The notes beneath the pieces were generated by a model. The model was not told the origin of the DNA. It saw only the letters and a program-made list of their open reading frames with translations, and made no database searches. From positions 3,392,501 to 3,456,500 of the forward strand of contig NZ_AP021861.1 of assembly GCF_009177095.1 (NCBI RefSeq): a stretch of 64,000 bases of DNA. Direction: 5' to 3'. Made by a program: the position numbers and the translations under genes. The stretch is from Lacipirellula parvula (lineage in GTDB: Bacteria; Planctomycetota; Planctomycetia; Pirellulales; Lacipirellulaceae). This document shows, in pieces, positions 7,804-17,132 of this stretch (the stretch's first letter is position 1; every line of letters begins with the position of its first letter).

Positions 7804-10800
7804 GTGATTTCCACTGAAGACTTCATCACGTTGCTCGAACAGCGGGCGCTAGTCGCCGCGAGCGTCACTCGGCAACTGCGCGCCAAATCAGAGCAGGGCG
7901 ACTCGCGCATTACGCCGAAGTCGATTCTCAAATACCTGGTGAAGAAGGAGTTGGTGACGCGCGATCAGGCGAAGGAACTGCTCGAAACCACGCTCACGGT
8001 CAGCGACAAGGCGGAATCGAGCATTCTGGGGCTCTCGCCGCTGCCAGACGAGATCATCGCCAAATCCGCCGAGCGGCTAACGCCGCAGTCCGAGCGACCG
8101 ACGCCTGAGGCCGAGCCGGAACCGCTCGTTCCGCCGGCGGCGTTTTCAGGAGATCTGTTCGACGCCGACGAACCCGTGCCGTTAATGCCGGCGCTGGATG
8201 ACGACGGCGACCAATTGACCGCGGACGAAACGGACGGCGAATCCGAAGCCAAACCGTCGCGTCGCGCCGCCGGCAGCATGCTCCGCAGCGGGTCGGGCCG
8301 GAAGCCGAAGGCCAAGAAGTCGACTCCGAAGAAAACGAAAACCAAAGCCAAGGACGGTTCCGCCAGCCAATGGGATTCGCCGCTGCTGCTCATCGGCGGC
8401 GGGGCGCTCGCCGTCATGGCGGTCGGCAGCATCGTGCTGTGGTGGTTGCTCTTCCGCGAAACCGCCGACAAGGCGCTCGTCGAGGCGGAAGACGCCTTCA
8501 AGCAAGGCAACTATGCGGCAGCGACCGTCCTCTACCAAGATTTCGTCACCAAGTACGCCCATCACAAAGACGTCAGCGAGGCCAAAGTTCGCGTCAACCT
8601 GTCGCAACTCTGGCAGAAGGCGGAAGCGGGAGACTTTTCCGGCGCCGCCGAAGCCGCTCCCGGGTTGATTACCGCGATCGAGAACGAGCCGGCGTTCATC
8701 TCAAACGAGGAGCAGACGAACAGCGTGACGCAAGCGAAGCAAGATTTGTCTTCGCTGCTCCCCCGCATCGCGCAGGGGCTCGCTGGCCAAGCAGATCGCG
8801 GGGGCGACGATGCGATGGTCGCCGAGCGCTTAAAGCAAGCCGAAAACGTCTTGGCGATGGCTTCCAACACGAAGTACATCCCCGAGGAGTTGCGAAAGCT
8901 GAGCGAAATCGCGGCGATTCAAGAGACGCTCGCGCTCGCGAAATCCCGCCTGCAGCGCAAAGTCGATCTCGCCGAAGCGCTCAAGCAGATGGAAGCCGTG
9001 ACCGCGGAAGGCAAACCTGCCGAGGCCCTCAAGATTCGCGATACGCTGCTACTGACGCACGCATCGCTCGACGGCGACCCGGCCCTCGTCGAAATGGTCG
9101 CCAAAGTGGGCGTCGCCGAGCAGGCCGCCATTAAGTTCGTCGAACAGCGCCAAGCAGCCATCGTCACGCCCGCGAAGAGCGACGTCATCGCGGAGGTCGC
9201 GTTGGCGGATCGCCGCGGCCCTGCCGCCGAAGGCGCCGCGACGCCATTCGTCGTCCGCATCGACGGGGGCCTGTACGGGATGAGCTCGCGCGACGGCTCG
9301 CTGCTGTGGCGGCGGTTTGTCGGATTCGGTAGCACGTCGCAACCGGTCGTGCTTCCCTCCGGTCTCGTCGCCGCCGCCGATGCGCAACGAAATGAACTCG
9401 TGGCCGTCCAGGCGACGACGGGCAAACTCGCTTGGCGCTTGCCCCTTGAAGGAAAGTTGGCCACGCCGGTGACGTTAGGAGAGCGTCTGCTTGTCTCCAG
9501 CGAAGCTGGCCGCGTTTATGTGATCGACCAAGCTAGTGGCGAGATGCTCGGCTTCGTTCAGTTCCCCCAGCCGATTCGCCAGCCTCCCGCCGTCAACGAA
9601 CGTGGCGATCGCATCTATGTGCTCGGCGAACACTCCAATCTCTACACGCTGTCCGCCGACAAGTTTGCGTGCGTCGGCGTCTATTATCTGGGGCACGCCG
9701 CCGGTGGAGCAGCGACGCCGCCCATCGCCATTCTCAACAAAGTCGTCGTCGCCGACAATTCAGGCGCCGAAACCTGCCAGGTGCGGGTCATCGCGCTCAA
9801 CGATCAGGGAGCGGCGAACGCCGACGCCGCCAAGTATCGCCTATCGGGTTTGGTGACGACGCCGCTGCAATCGGCCGGCCGCCGTTTTGCCACGGTCACC
9901 ACGCAAGGGCAAGCGGTCGTGTTCGAGGTCTCCGCTGCGAACGACAAATCGTCGCTTACCGCACTCGCCTCCCGCGAAGCTCAGGACCGCGAGCAGTTAG
10001 CGCGATTCAGCGTGCTGCATGACGGGCACCTCTGGCTGGCCGCACGCGAGCTGACAAAACTCGCCATCCTTCCGACGGGAAATCAGCTACCGGTTCGCAG
10101 CATCGCGCGCGACTACCGCGGCGACGTCTTCGACTACCCGCTGCAAACGCTTGGCAATCTCATCGTTCACGTCCGCCGCCCCTCGCGGCAAGCGGGGGCG
10201 ATCGTGGCGGCGATGGACGTCGCCGCCAACAAAACCCTGTGGGAAACAGCCATCGCCGTTCCCGCCGCGGGCGCCCCCGTGATCGATGCGAGCACGCAGC
10301 AGGTCGTGGCAGGATCGTCCTCCGGCGCCGTGTACGTTCTCGATCAAGAAGCACTCGTTAGTCGCGTGCAGAACGAGGCGCTCCATCTCGAAACGACGAC
10401 GCTGCGTCCGCCTGTGTTCAACGACGCGCTCGATTTGGGAAGCGGAAGACTCGCGCTCGCCGGCGACGGAGCCGACCAAATTATCCATTTCAAGCTGCAG
10501 GATCCCCGCCAGCAACTCCGTTCGGCAACGCTGCCCGGACCGCTGAGCGGCAAACTCGCTGCTTGGGGCGACAGCTTCGCCGCACCCAGCGAAGTTGGGC
10601 AGATCTGTCTTTACAACGCCGACGACTCCGCGCCGTTGGGGGCGCCGTTTCAAGCCGAGTTGACGCCTGGGCAAAAATTCCGCTGGCTTGCCCCGGCCGC
10701 TATCGGCGATTCGTCTTCAAGTGAATTGATCGTCAGCGACGGCGTTTCGAAAGTTTACTTGCTGCGGCGCGTCGCCGAACCGGAGAACCACCTGGAAGCG

Positions 10801-11277
10801 GCCGCCAGCGTCGACGTCGGCCCGTCGCCGTTGAACTCCCCGTTCGCCGCCGTCGGCTCGACCGCCTTCGTTGGTAACGAAGCCGGGCGACTCGCGCGCT
10901 TCACCGTTCCAGATCTCGCGCCTGGCGAGGCAACCGACCTCGGGGGCCGGGTGACTTGGGGGCCGTTCGCCGTCGCCAAGGGCGTCGTGGTCGCGACGGA
11001 CGCGAACGAGTTGTTGCTCGTGAGCGTCGACGGCGCCGTCGTTTGGCGCCAGAAGCTCGCGCACGGCGCGCTGACCGGAAAGCCGCTGATCGATAACGGC
11101 CAAGCCTATCTGCTGTATGGCGGAGGCGGCGTCTCGAAAATTTCACTCGCCGACGGCGCGGAAGCCAGCTACGTCGACGTTGGCCAAACGCTCACCGCCG
11201 GCCCCGTGCCGTACGGAAAGCGCTTGCTCGTCACCGCTGCGGACGGCACGCTGCTGGTCGTCGAAATACAGCCGTAA
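7804..11277 (+). CDS. Membrane-anchored TPR and PQQ-propeller protein
   Basis: A 1157-residue protein with a GTG start. Residues 1-60 are a small helical domain (TPKSILKYLVKKELVTRDQAKELL) like the one that opens planctomycete Ser/Thr kinases, including the one at 15621-17045. Residues 80-190 are acidic then Lys-rich linker; one TM at about 193-217; then TPR-like helices (about 222-430) and, from about 465 to the end, repeated beta-propeller blades with PQQ-like motifs (DGSLLWRRFVG, TGKLAWRLPLEG, DGAVVWRQKLA). The propeller should lie in the periplasm and act as a binding scaffold; enzyme residues of quinoprotein dehydrogenases are not apparent. It is the largest gene of the ExbBD cluster. Confidence 0.8.
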   Translation: MISTEDFITLLEQRALVAASVTRQLRAKSEQGDSRITPKSILKYLVKKELVTRDQAKELLETTLTVSDKAESSILGLSPLPDEIIAKSAERLTPQSERPTPEAEPEPLVPPAAFSGDLFDADEPVPLMPALDDDGDQLTADETDGESEAKPSRRAAGSMLRSGSGRKPKAKKSTPKKTKTKAKDGSASQWDSPLLLIGGGALAVMAVGSIVLWWLLFRETADKALVEAEDAFKQGNYAAATVLYQDFVTKYAHHKDVSEAKVRVNLSQLWQKAEAGDFSGAAEAAPGLITAIENEPAFISNEEQTNSVTQAKQDLSSLLPRIAQGLAGQADRGGDDAMVAERLKQAENVLAMASNTKYIPEELRKLSEIAAIQETLALAKSRLQRKVDLAEALKQMEAVTAEGKPAEALKIRDTLLLTHASLDGDPALVEMVAKVGVAEQAAIKFVEQRQAAIVTPAKSDVIAEVALADRRGPAAEGAATPFVVRIDGGLYGMSSRDGSLLWRRFVGFGSTSQPVVLPSGLVAAADAQRNELVAVQATTGKLAWRLPLEGKLATPVTLGERLLVSSEAGRVYVIDQASGEMLGFVQFPQPIRQPPAVNERGDRIYVLGEHSNLYTLSADKFACVGVYYLGHAAGGAATPPIAILNKVVVADNSGAETCQVRVIALNDQGAANADAAKYRLSGLVTTPLQSAGRRFATVTTQGQAVVFEVSAANDKSSLTALASREAQDREQLARFSVLHDGHLWLAARELTKLAILPTGNQLPVRSIARDYRGDVFDYPLQTLGNLIVHVRRPSRQAGAIVAAMDVAANKTLWETAIAVPAAGAPVIDASTQQVVAGSSSGAVYVLDQEALVSRVQNEALHLETTTLRPPVFNDALDLGSGRLALAGDGADQIIHFKLQDPRQQLRSATLPGPLSGKLAAWGDSFAAPSEVGQICLYNADDSAPLGAPFQAELTPGQKFRWLAPAAIGDSSSSELIVSDGVSKVYLLRRVAEPENHLEAAASVDVGPSPLNSPFAAVGSTAFVGNEAGRLARFTVPDLAPGEATDLGGRVTWGPFAVAKGVVVATDANELLLVSVDGAVVWRQKLAHGALTGKPLIDNGQAYLLYGGGGVSKISLADGAEASYVDVGQTLTAGPVPYGKRLLVTAADGTLLVVEIQP

Positions 11278-11318
11278 CTTTCACCCCGTAGAATTCGCTT
11301 TTGTCTCCGACAGCCGCT

Positions 11319-13823
11319 ATGCCACGCCTGCTCGCTCGCATTGATTCCGTTGCTCGCGTTCTCGCAACGCGATTGACGCTCGCATGCGCGCTGCTGGTCG
11401 CCGGCCGCATCGGTTACGGCCAGGAAGCGGCCGGCGAGACGCCTGCGGCTGCGGAAAAGCCGGCGCCCGCAATAGCCGCTGCCGAAGAGTCGGTCGAAAT
11501 CCCCGTGCCGCTCATCGAGCGACCGCCGTTCGACAAGATCACGCTCGACGCCGCGAATCAGGGTCTCGAGATCGAAACGGTCCTGCTCGAACTCCCCGAT
11601 CGAAAAGTCCCGTCGCCGTTCCCGACGAGCGGTTCGCTCGAGCTCCGCCGCCTCAGCCACCCGTCGATTCCCTACACGGTGCAGTGGTCCTCCATTGCCA
11701 AGGTCGAACTCTTCGAAGAGATGCTGTTGGCTGAGGCCGACCGCCTCACCGCCGCGGGCAAGTTCGGCGAAGCGTTCAACTACCTAGCGTTCTTAGCGGC
11801 AAACTACCCGCAACTGCCTGGGCTCGAGCAGGCCCTCCAGGCGCACCTGTGGCGGGAAGCGTCGACGGCCTACGCCGAGAAACGGTACGAAGACGCCTGG
11901 CCTGCGCTCGTGGCGCTCTACGAGCGGAATGCGGAGTATCCGCGCTTGGTCAACGCCGTCCAAGCCGTGAGCGACGACCTCGTCAATCAGAAACTGCAAA
12001 ATCACAACTACGCCGCTGCACGACTGCTGGTCGATGCGCTCGGCGCCAGCTTCCCGCAGCTGCAATTGGCGAACATCGCCCGTTGGCAAGCAAAGTTTGT
12101 CAGCGACGCGAACGCCCAGTTGACGCGGGCTCGTAGCGCGTTCGATCGGAAAGACTACTCGGAAGCGCGAGACGCCGTTAACTTCGCGCGGTCGATCATG
12201 CCCGAGATCCCCGGCGGCGCCGAATTGTGGAAGCAAATCCAAGAAACGGCCCCCGAAATTCGCGTCGGCGTGACGCAAGCGGCGACGGGCGGCGTGATGT
12301 CGCAAACCCCCGCCTGGGCTGTCGCGAGAGTCAGCGGCATGGTCAATCCGCGGCTCGTCGAGATGGTTGACTTCGGAGCCGAAGGCGGCGTGTACGCATC
12401 GCCTTGGGCAGAAGTGAAAGCAAGCGACGACGGTCTGCGCACCGCGATCACGCTCACTCCGGCAGCCCTCGATCACGGCCTTACCCCAGGCCAACTCGCC
12501 CTCCGCATGGCCGAAATGGCCGAAGCGGGCAACTCGCGCCAGCAATCAGATTTTGCCGCGCTAGTCGATCGCATAAATCTCGTGAACGGACGGGACGTGG
12601 AATTGGCGTGGCGCCGCCCGCATGTCCGGCCAGAGTCGTTCTTGCAACTCCCGTTGCGCTGGCTGGGCTCCGCCGCCGAGACGCCCGGACTCTGGTTCGA
12701 GCCGCTGCCGGCGAAGCGCAATGGAATCGAGTGGCCCTATCAGCGAACCGGCACGCCTGCCAACGCTGCTGGTCAGCCGCGGCTGGTGGTGGAAACCGTG
12801 TTTGAAGACGACCAGGCCGCGCTCGACGCCCTGTTCCGCGGCGACGTCGACGCGATCGATCGGGTACCGCCGTGGCAGCTGAATCAGGTGCGGAACTCGC
12901 GAGACGTTGTCGTCGTCCCCTACCGCTTGCCGACGGTGCATGTCCTGATTCCGAATCCGGCCAATCCTCTGCTGGAACTGCGCGAGTTCCGCCGGGCGTT
13001 GAACTACGGTATCGATGCGAACGGCATTGTTCGCGACATCATCCTTGGCGGCGAACAGCAGCCCGGTTTCCGCACCTTGAGCGGACCATTCCCAGCCGGC
13101 GTCGCGCTGAACGATCCGGGAGGGTACGCCTACAACCAAGAGCTGCTACCGCGACCGTACGAGCCGCGGCTCGCTGCTCTGCTGGCAGCCGTGGCCCGGA
13201 CGACGCTCACCAAACGTGCTGCCGACAAAAAGAAGGCCGAAGAGGCGGCGAAGGCCAAGGTCGCGGCGGCTGAAGGAAAGAAGCCCGACGCCGCGAAAGA
13301 ACCCTCGCCCCCTGCAACGTCGCCCGAAGCCGCCGCAGCGCCCGCTGAGGAAAAGCCAGCGCCGCCGACGCCGCTCGTGCTTGCTCACGGAACCGATCCC
13401 GTCGCCAAACTGGCGTGCCAATCGATCAAGATGCAACTCGACTTGATCGGGATCCCCGTCACGCTGAAAACCTTTGCCGGCGCCGCGCCGCCGCAAGATC
13501 TACAGTACGATCTGCTTTACGTCGAGCTGGCCGTATGGGAACCGGTGTACGACGCGCGTCGCTTGCTGAGCTCCAACGGCGTTGCCGGTCGCGCCACCGC
13601 CATGATGTCGGCCGCGCTCGATCAACTCGACCACGCCGAAAACTGGAGCCAGGCCCGCGACCAGCTGCGCGAGATTCATCGCATCTCGCACTACGACTTG
13701 CCGCTGATCCCGTTGTGGCAGACGGTCAATTTCTTCGCCCATCGCAAAGCGCTCACGCAGGTCGGCGACGCGCCGGTCACGCTTTATCAAAACCTTCCGC
13801 AGTGGCGGAAGGCGTTCGAGTAG
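11319..13823 (+). CDS. Secreted ABC-type solute-binding protein (family 5) with extra N-terminal domain
   Basis: An 834-residue protein from the ATG at 11319 (a TTG at 11301 is the longer alternative). A signal peptide covers about 1-34 (RLTLACALLVAGRIGYGQ). Residues about 120-250 are TPR-like helices; from about 270 to the end the sequence resembles SBP_bac_5 peptide/nickel-binding proteins, with a core around ALDALFRGDVDAIDRVPPWQ and FRRALNYGIDANGIVRDIILGG. A low-complexity Ala/Lys/Pro segment (about 635-685) interrupts this domain. No ABC permease or ATPase is near, so the domain may bind a ligand for signalling or for the ExbBD machine rather than feed an importer. Confidence 0.75.
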   Translation: MPRLLARIDSVARVLATRLTLACALLVAGRIGYGQEAAGETPAAAEKPAPAIAAAEESVEIPVPLIERPPFDKITLDAANQGLEIETVLLELPDRKVPSPFPTSGSLELRRLSHPSIPYTVQWSSIAKVELFEEMLLAEADRLTAAGKFGEAFNYLAFLAANYPQLPGLEQALQAHLWREASTAYAEKRYEDAWPALVALYERNAEYPRLVNAVQAVSDDLVNQKLQNHNYAAARLLVDALGASFPQLQLANIARWQAKFVSDANAQLTRARSAFDRKDYSEARDAVNFARSIMPEIPGGAELWKQIQETAPEIRVGVTQAATGGVMSQTPAWAVARVSGMVNPRLVEMVDFGAEGGVYASPWAEVKASDDGLRTAITLTPAALDHGLTPGQLALRMAEMAEAGNSRQQSDFAALVDRINLVNGRDVELAWRRPHVRPESFLQLPLRWLGSAAETPGLWFEPLPAKRNGIEWPYQRTGTPANAAGQPRLVVETVFEDDQAALDALFRGDVDAIDRVPPWQLNQVRNSRDVVVVPYRLPTVHVLIPNPANPLLELREFRRALNYGIDANGIVRDIILGGEQQPGFRTLSGPFPAGVALNDPGGYAYNQELLPRPYEPRLAALLAAVARTTLTKRAADKKKAEEAAKAKVAAAEGKKPDAAKEPSPPATSPEAAAAPAEEKPAPPTPLVLAHGTDPVAKLACQSIKMQLDLIGIPVTLKTFAGAAPPQDLQYDLLYVELAVWEPVYDARRLLSSNGVAGRATAMMSAALDQLDHAENWSQARDQLREIHRISHYDLPLIPLWQTVNFFAHRKALTQVGDAPVTLYQNLPQWRKAFE

Positions 13824-13831
13824 GATCCGCC

Positions 13832-15328
13832 GTGCAGTTGCAAGCAAGACAGACGCGAACTCGCTCCACGCCGCTGGCCAAGCCGGTGCGGGGACTACTG
13901 TGCGCGATCTTGGCGACGCTCGGCAGCATGGCGGGCTCCGCAAATGCTGCGGACCAACAGCCGTGGGAGTACACCCCCTACGCCGTGACCGCCGTGATTG
14001 CTTGCGACGATGCCGCGCGTCCGCAGCCCGGTCTCGAAGCGCAACTCGTTCAAGCCGTTCGCGATCGCGTCGAAGCCACCCTCCGCCCTCTCTGGAAGTT
14101 TACGGCGAACTCCGCCGCGACGCCGGCGGAGCGGCGGCAATGCTTCGCGCTCAACGAAGTCCCCTGGGCGGAACTAACGCCCGAGCAACTGGCAGTCGAC
14201 AAACTCTTATGGCTTGGCGTTAAGACGACGCCCGCGGGGTACGAACTCTCCTGCCGGGAATTCGATCTTTTCTTGCGCCGCTGGAGTTCCGTGCGGACGC
14301 GCTTCATCCAACAGCAATCGTTCCTCGACGAAGCTTGCTTCGCGCTGCTGCGCGAAACGTTCTCGCCCCTCGCCATGATCGAGCCGATCGAGGGCAACCA
14401 GGAGCAAGTGCAACTACGCTTCAAAGGCAGCAAGTTGCCGCGCCCTTCCGGCGAAGAGGCGTTCGTCGCGCACGGCGATGCGTATTTGCCGCTGCTCCGG
14501 CGGACCGACCGCGCCGGGAAGCTGATGGAAAACGGCATCGCACCAGTCGCGTGGACTTATCTCGCCATCGACGATCTTGCCGCCCCCACCGCAAAAATCT
14601 TTAGCGGCTCGCGCCTCCCGTTCGGCAGCGCCAAGCGCGGCATGGTGCAGCAGGTCGCCATCGGCGTGCGAAACACGCCCGGACCGACTCCGGTTCGGTT
14701 CCATTCGCGTACGGACAAAACGCAAGGCCTCGCCGGTTATGAAGTGTTCCTGGCCGGCCCGAACGACGAAAACACGCCAATCGGCGTCACCGATCGCGAC
14801 GGCGTCGCCGTCGTCCCGCCCGGCGCGGAAAACATTTCGATGGTGCTGCTGCGCAGCGACGGCCAGGTGCTTGCGAAAGTGCCGGTCGTCAGCGGCGGCG
14901 CTAAGCAAGAAACGCCGATTGCCGACAACGTCGCGCGGCTGCAGGCTCAAGCTGAATCGCAAGTAGTGCGTGAGGAATTGATCGACCTCGTCGCGCGGCG
15001 CGCCATCATGATGGGCCGAGTCAAATCGCTGCTCAAGAATGGCCGCGTCGACGACGCGAAGGAATTGATGTCGCAGCTCGACGCGCTGCCGTCGCCCTCG
15101 GTCTTTAGTCGCACGATCGACAACGCCTCGCGTCGCATTCCAAAATCGACCGACCCTTCGGTGCAGCGACGCATCGACTCGATGTTCAGCGCGACGCGCG
15201 ACATGCTGTCGAAGTTCCTCAGTACGCGCGCCATCACCGACTTGCAAAACGAAGTGAATGCGGCCGCCACGGCTCCCGCTGCGGAAGAGCCGTCCGACGC
15301 GCCAGCCGCCGAACCGCCGACGAGCTAA
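13832..15328 (+). CDS. Secreted protein of unknown function, last gene of the ExbBD-PQQ cluster
   Basis: A 498-residue protein from a GTG at 13832, eight bases after the previous stop; the open frame extends upstream but there it overlaps the solute-binding protein and reads as shadow. Residues about 20-40 (RGLLCAILATLGSMAGSANAA) are a signal peptide. No domain is recognised; a region around 325-380 (GYEVFLAGPNDENTPIGVTDRDGVAVVPPG) resembles a carboxypeptidase-regulatory or Ig-like beta fold, and the C-terminal 110 residues are helical. The tight spacing argues for co-translation and for a periplasmic role with the upstream proteins. Confidence 0.7.
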   Translation: MQLQARQTRTRSTPLAKPVRGLLCAILATLGSMAGSANAADQQPWEYTPYAVTAVIACDDAARPQPGLEAQLVQAVRDRVEATLRPLWKFTANSAATPAERRQCFALNEVPWAELTPEQLAVDKLLWLGVKTTPAGYELSCREFDLFLRRWSSVRTRFIQQQSFLDEACFALLRETFSPLAMIEPIEGNQEQVQLRFKGSKLPRPSGEEAFVAHGDAYLPLLRRTDRAGKLMENGIAPVAWTYLAIDDLAAPTAKIFSGSRLPFGSAKRGMVQQVAIGVRNTPGPTPVRFHSRTDKTQGLAGYEVFLAGPNDENTPIGVTDRDGVAVVPPGAENISMVLLRSDGQVLAKVPVVSGGAKQETPIADNVARLQAQAESQVVREELIDLVARRAIMMGRVKSLLKNGRVDDAKELMSQLDALPSPSVFSRTIDNASRRIPKSTDPSVQRRIDSMFSATRDMLSKFLSTRAITDLQNEVNAAATAPAAEEPSDAPAAEPPTS

Positions 15329-15410
15329 CGGAGAACTCCTCTTACATCCGTGTAGCTCCGGGCTTTGGAGCTCATTCAAGTGCAGGCTGGGGCCATTTTT
15401 TGAAAGTTCT

Positions 15411-15514
15411 GGCTCCCTCCCCCTTGAGGGGAGGGCTGGGGAGGGGGTGGAACCCTGGTACCCGCTGCCGTCACCCCTCCCTAACCCTCCCCCTCAAGGG
15501 GAGGGGACCTCAGG
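15411..15514. repeat. Long hairpin repeat, family A, copy 1
   Basis: About 105 bp built as an imperfect inverted repeat: the left arm (CCTCCCCCTTGAGGGGAGGG then a GGGGAGGGGG block) can pair with the right arm (CCCTCCCTAACCCTCC then CAAGGGGAGGGG), around a CTGGTACCCGCTG centre. The same unit occurs at 21550, 23330, 55810 (inverted), 57274, 58680 and 60421. This copy lies between convergent genes. Confidence 0.9.
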
Positions 15515-15600
15515 GGTTGATTTGCTCCGCGCTTCCGGCGACTTGCTGTTGAATAAGCTTCTCCGCTCCGCGCGACAATGCCTACCGGTATGGAGCCCCA

Positions 15601-15623
15601 CCCCCGGGCAGAGCCCGGGGCTA
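15601..15623. repeat. Short palindrome, family B, containing the kinase stop codon
   Basis: A GC-only palindrome (CCCCGGGCAGAGCCCGGGG) ending in CTA. The CTA at 15621-15623 is, on the minus strand, the TAG stop of the Ser/Thr kinase gene. Other copies are at 21486, 30204, 30266, 36918, 36985, 46284 and 58868. Confidence 0.85.
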
Positions 15624-17045
15624 AGTGAAGATCGTCAGCCCCGCCGCGACGATCGCCACCAAAATCGCCGTCCCGAGCAGCATAAACAAGCCGAAGCTTA
15701 TCCCGGCTTGCTCCCACAGTTTCGCGGCAGCCGCTTCGTTGGCCTTCGGCCTGATGAAGTAGCTCATCGAATCGCTCATCGACACCGGCAATCCTGCCAG
15801 CGGCATCGCTGGCGCCGAACGGCTCGGCGTCTGCTCGCCGGTATCGATTTCTCCCGCCTCCACGGCGACGGTATCCGCCAGGTTGCCGGCGATGAACGAC
15901 TTCTCGCCAGGGTCGGCCGCGTACTGGCCGATCTGCCGCCAACTATTCTCATCGGCGGTCGAAGTCCAGCGCCGCAACCGGTCGACCACTTCGGCAACCG
16001 AGCCGATCCGCTCCTCAGGCCGCTTGTGCATCATCTGCGCGATGAGGTCGGCGAGTTGCGGATCGAGGTTCGGCGTGAATCGCAGCGGCGTGATCGGCGC
16101 TTCGTCGAGATGCCGCCGCAGCTTGTCGCGCGTCGCGCCGCCAGGGTAGGGGACCTTGCCGGTCACTGCGTAGTAAAGCGTGCAACCCAGCGAGTAGATG
16201 TCGCACGACCGCCGCACGTCGCCTGGATTGGTGATCGCTTCCGGAGCGATAAAGTCGGGCGTCCCCACGATATGCCGCGGACCGCCGTCGGCCGCCGGCG
16301 CCGCGTCGGACGAGAACGACGCCAGTCCCAGGTCGGTCAGCTTCGTCAGGCCCTCCGGCGTCACCAGCAGATTGCCTGGCTTCACGTCGCGGTGGACCAG
16401 CCCCTGTTCGTGAGCATGGGCAAGCGCTTCGGCCGCTTGCGAAATCGCCAGCGTTGCCTGCTTCTCGGAGAGCGCTCCATGCCGCCGCACGAGCCGCCGC
16501 AGATCGCTCCCCGGAATAAACTCAGAAACGAGGAAGTACGTTTCGCCTTCTTTATCCGCGTAAGAAAGTCGCACCAAGTTCGGATGGTCGAGCTGAGCCT
16601 GCGCACGAATCTCGCGGCAAAAGGCGTCGATCGACCGCGGATCCATCTGGCTCTTCGGCAGCACCTTGATCGCTTCGATCCGGCCCAGCAGAAAATGCTC
16701 GCCCTTGAAGACGTATCCCATGCCGCCGTGGCCGATCGCGTCGAGAATCCGGTATGGCCCGAGCGTGAACTTCGTTCGCCCGTGTCGCAGCTGCTCCGCC
16801 TGCCACGGGTTGAGATAGCCGAGTTTGATCAACTGCTCGCTGAGGACGTCGTCAGACAGGTTCTTGAGCGACTGAATCCCCGATCGCAGCGGATCGACCA
16901 TCTCGTGCCAGGCGCGGTCGATCTGCTCCTGCGTCAGCAATCCGCTGGCAAGGCCGGCCTGCTCGAGAATGGAATGATGCGAATGGGGCAAAACAGGTCC
17001 GGGCCGGGGAAGGCGGGCATACGCGACGCCCGCTTTTGCGCACAA
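15621..17045 (-). CDS. Membrane-anchored Ser/Thr protein kinase
   Basis: A 474-residue Hanks-type kinase. Residues 30-90 are the planctomycete N-terminal helical domain (SEQLIKLGYLNPWQAEQL). The kinase domain spans about 98-375: Gly-rich loop GHGGMG (105-110), ATP-binding K127, catalytic HRDVKPGN (D220, N225), DLG in place of DFG (D238), and APE (267-269). A single TM at the C-terminus (about 447-470) anchors it with the kinase in the cytoplasm and essentially no external sensor. The start is uncertain: the longest frame uses TTG at 17045, and the next TTG (residue 19) or ATG (residue 49) would cut into or before the N-terminal domain. The TAG stop lies in a family B repeat. Confidence 0.9.
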   Translation of the reverse strand: MCAKAGVAYARLPRPGPVLPHSHHSILEQAGLASGLLTQEQIDRAWHEMVDPLRSGIQSLKNLSDDVLSEQLIKLGYLNPWQAEQLRHGRTKFTLGPYRILDAIGHGGMGYVFKGEHFLLGRIEAIKVLPKSQMDPRSIDAFCREIRAQAQLDHPNLVRLSYADKEGETYFLVSEFIPGSDLRRLVRRHGALSEKQATLAISQAAEALAHAHEQGLVHRDVKPGNLLVTPEGLTKLTDLGLASFSSDAAPAADGGPRHIVGTPDFIAPEAITNPGDVRRSCDIYSLGCTLYYAVTGKVPYPGGATRDKLRRHLDEAPITPLRFTPNLDPQLADLIAQMMHKRPEERIGSVAEVVDRLRRWTSTADENSWRQIGQYAADPGEKSFIAGNLADTVAVEAGEIDTGEQTPSRSAPAMPLAGLPVSMSDSMSYFIRPKANEAAAAKLWEQAGISFGLFMLLGTAILVAIVAAGLTIFT

Positions 17046-17132
17046 CTAGACGCCGCCATAGTATAGCCTCTGCAAATACGCGGCCAGACAGGCCTGAAAA
17101 TGGGGCGTTAGCAAGCGTTCTGCGAGGCGTGC

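Noticed and set aside
11319-13823. Peptide/nickel ABC import operon
   Set aside because: Only a solute-binding protein is present; no permease or ATPase genes of that type lie nearby.
15258-17066. 602-residue open frame on the plus strand
   Set aside because: Runs through a hairpin repeat and antisense to the kinase; no recognisable domain.
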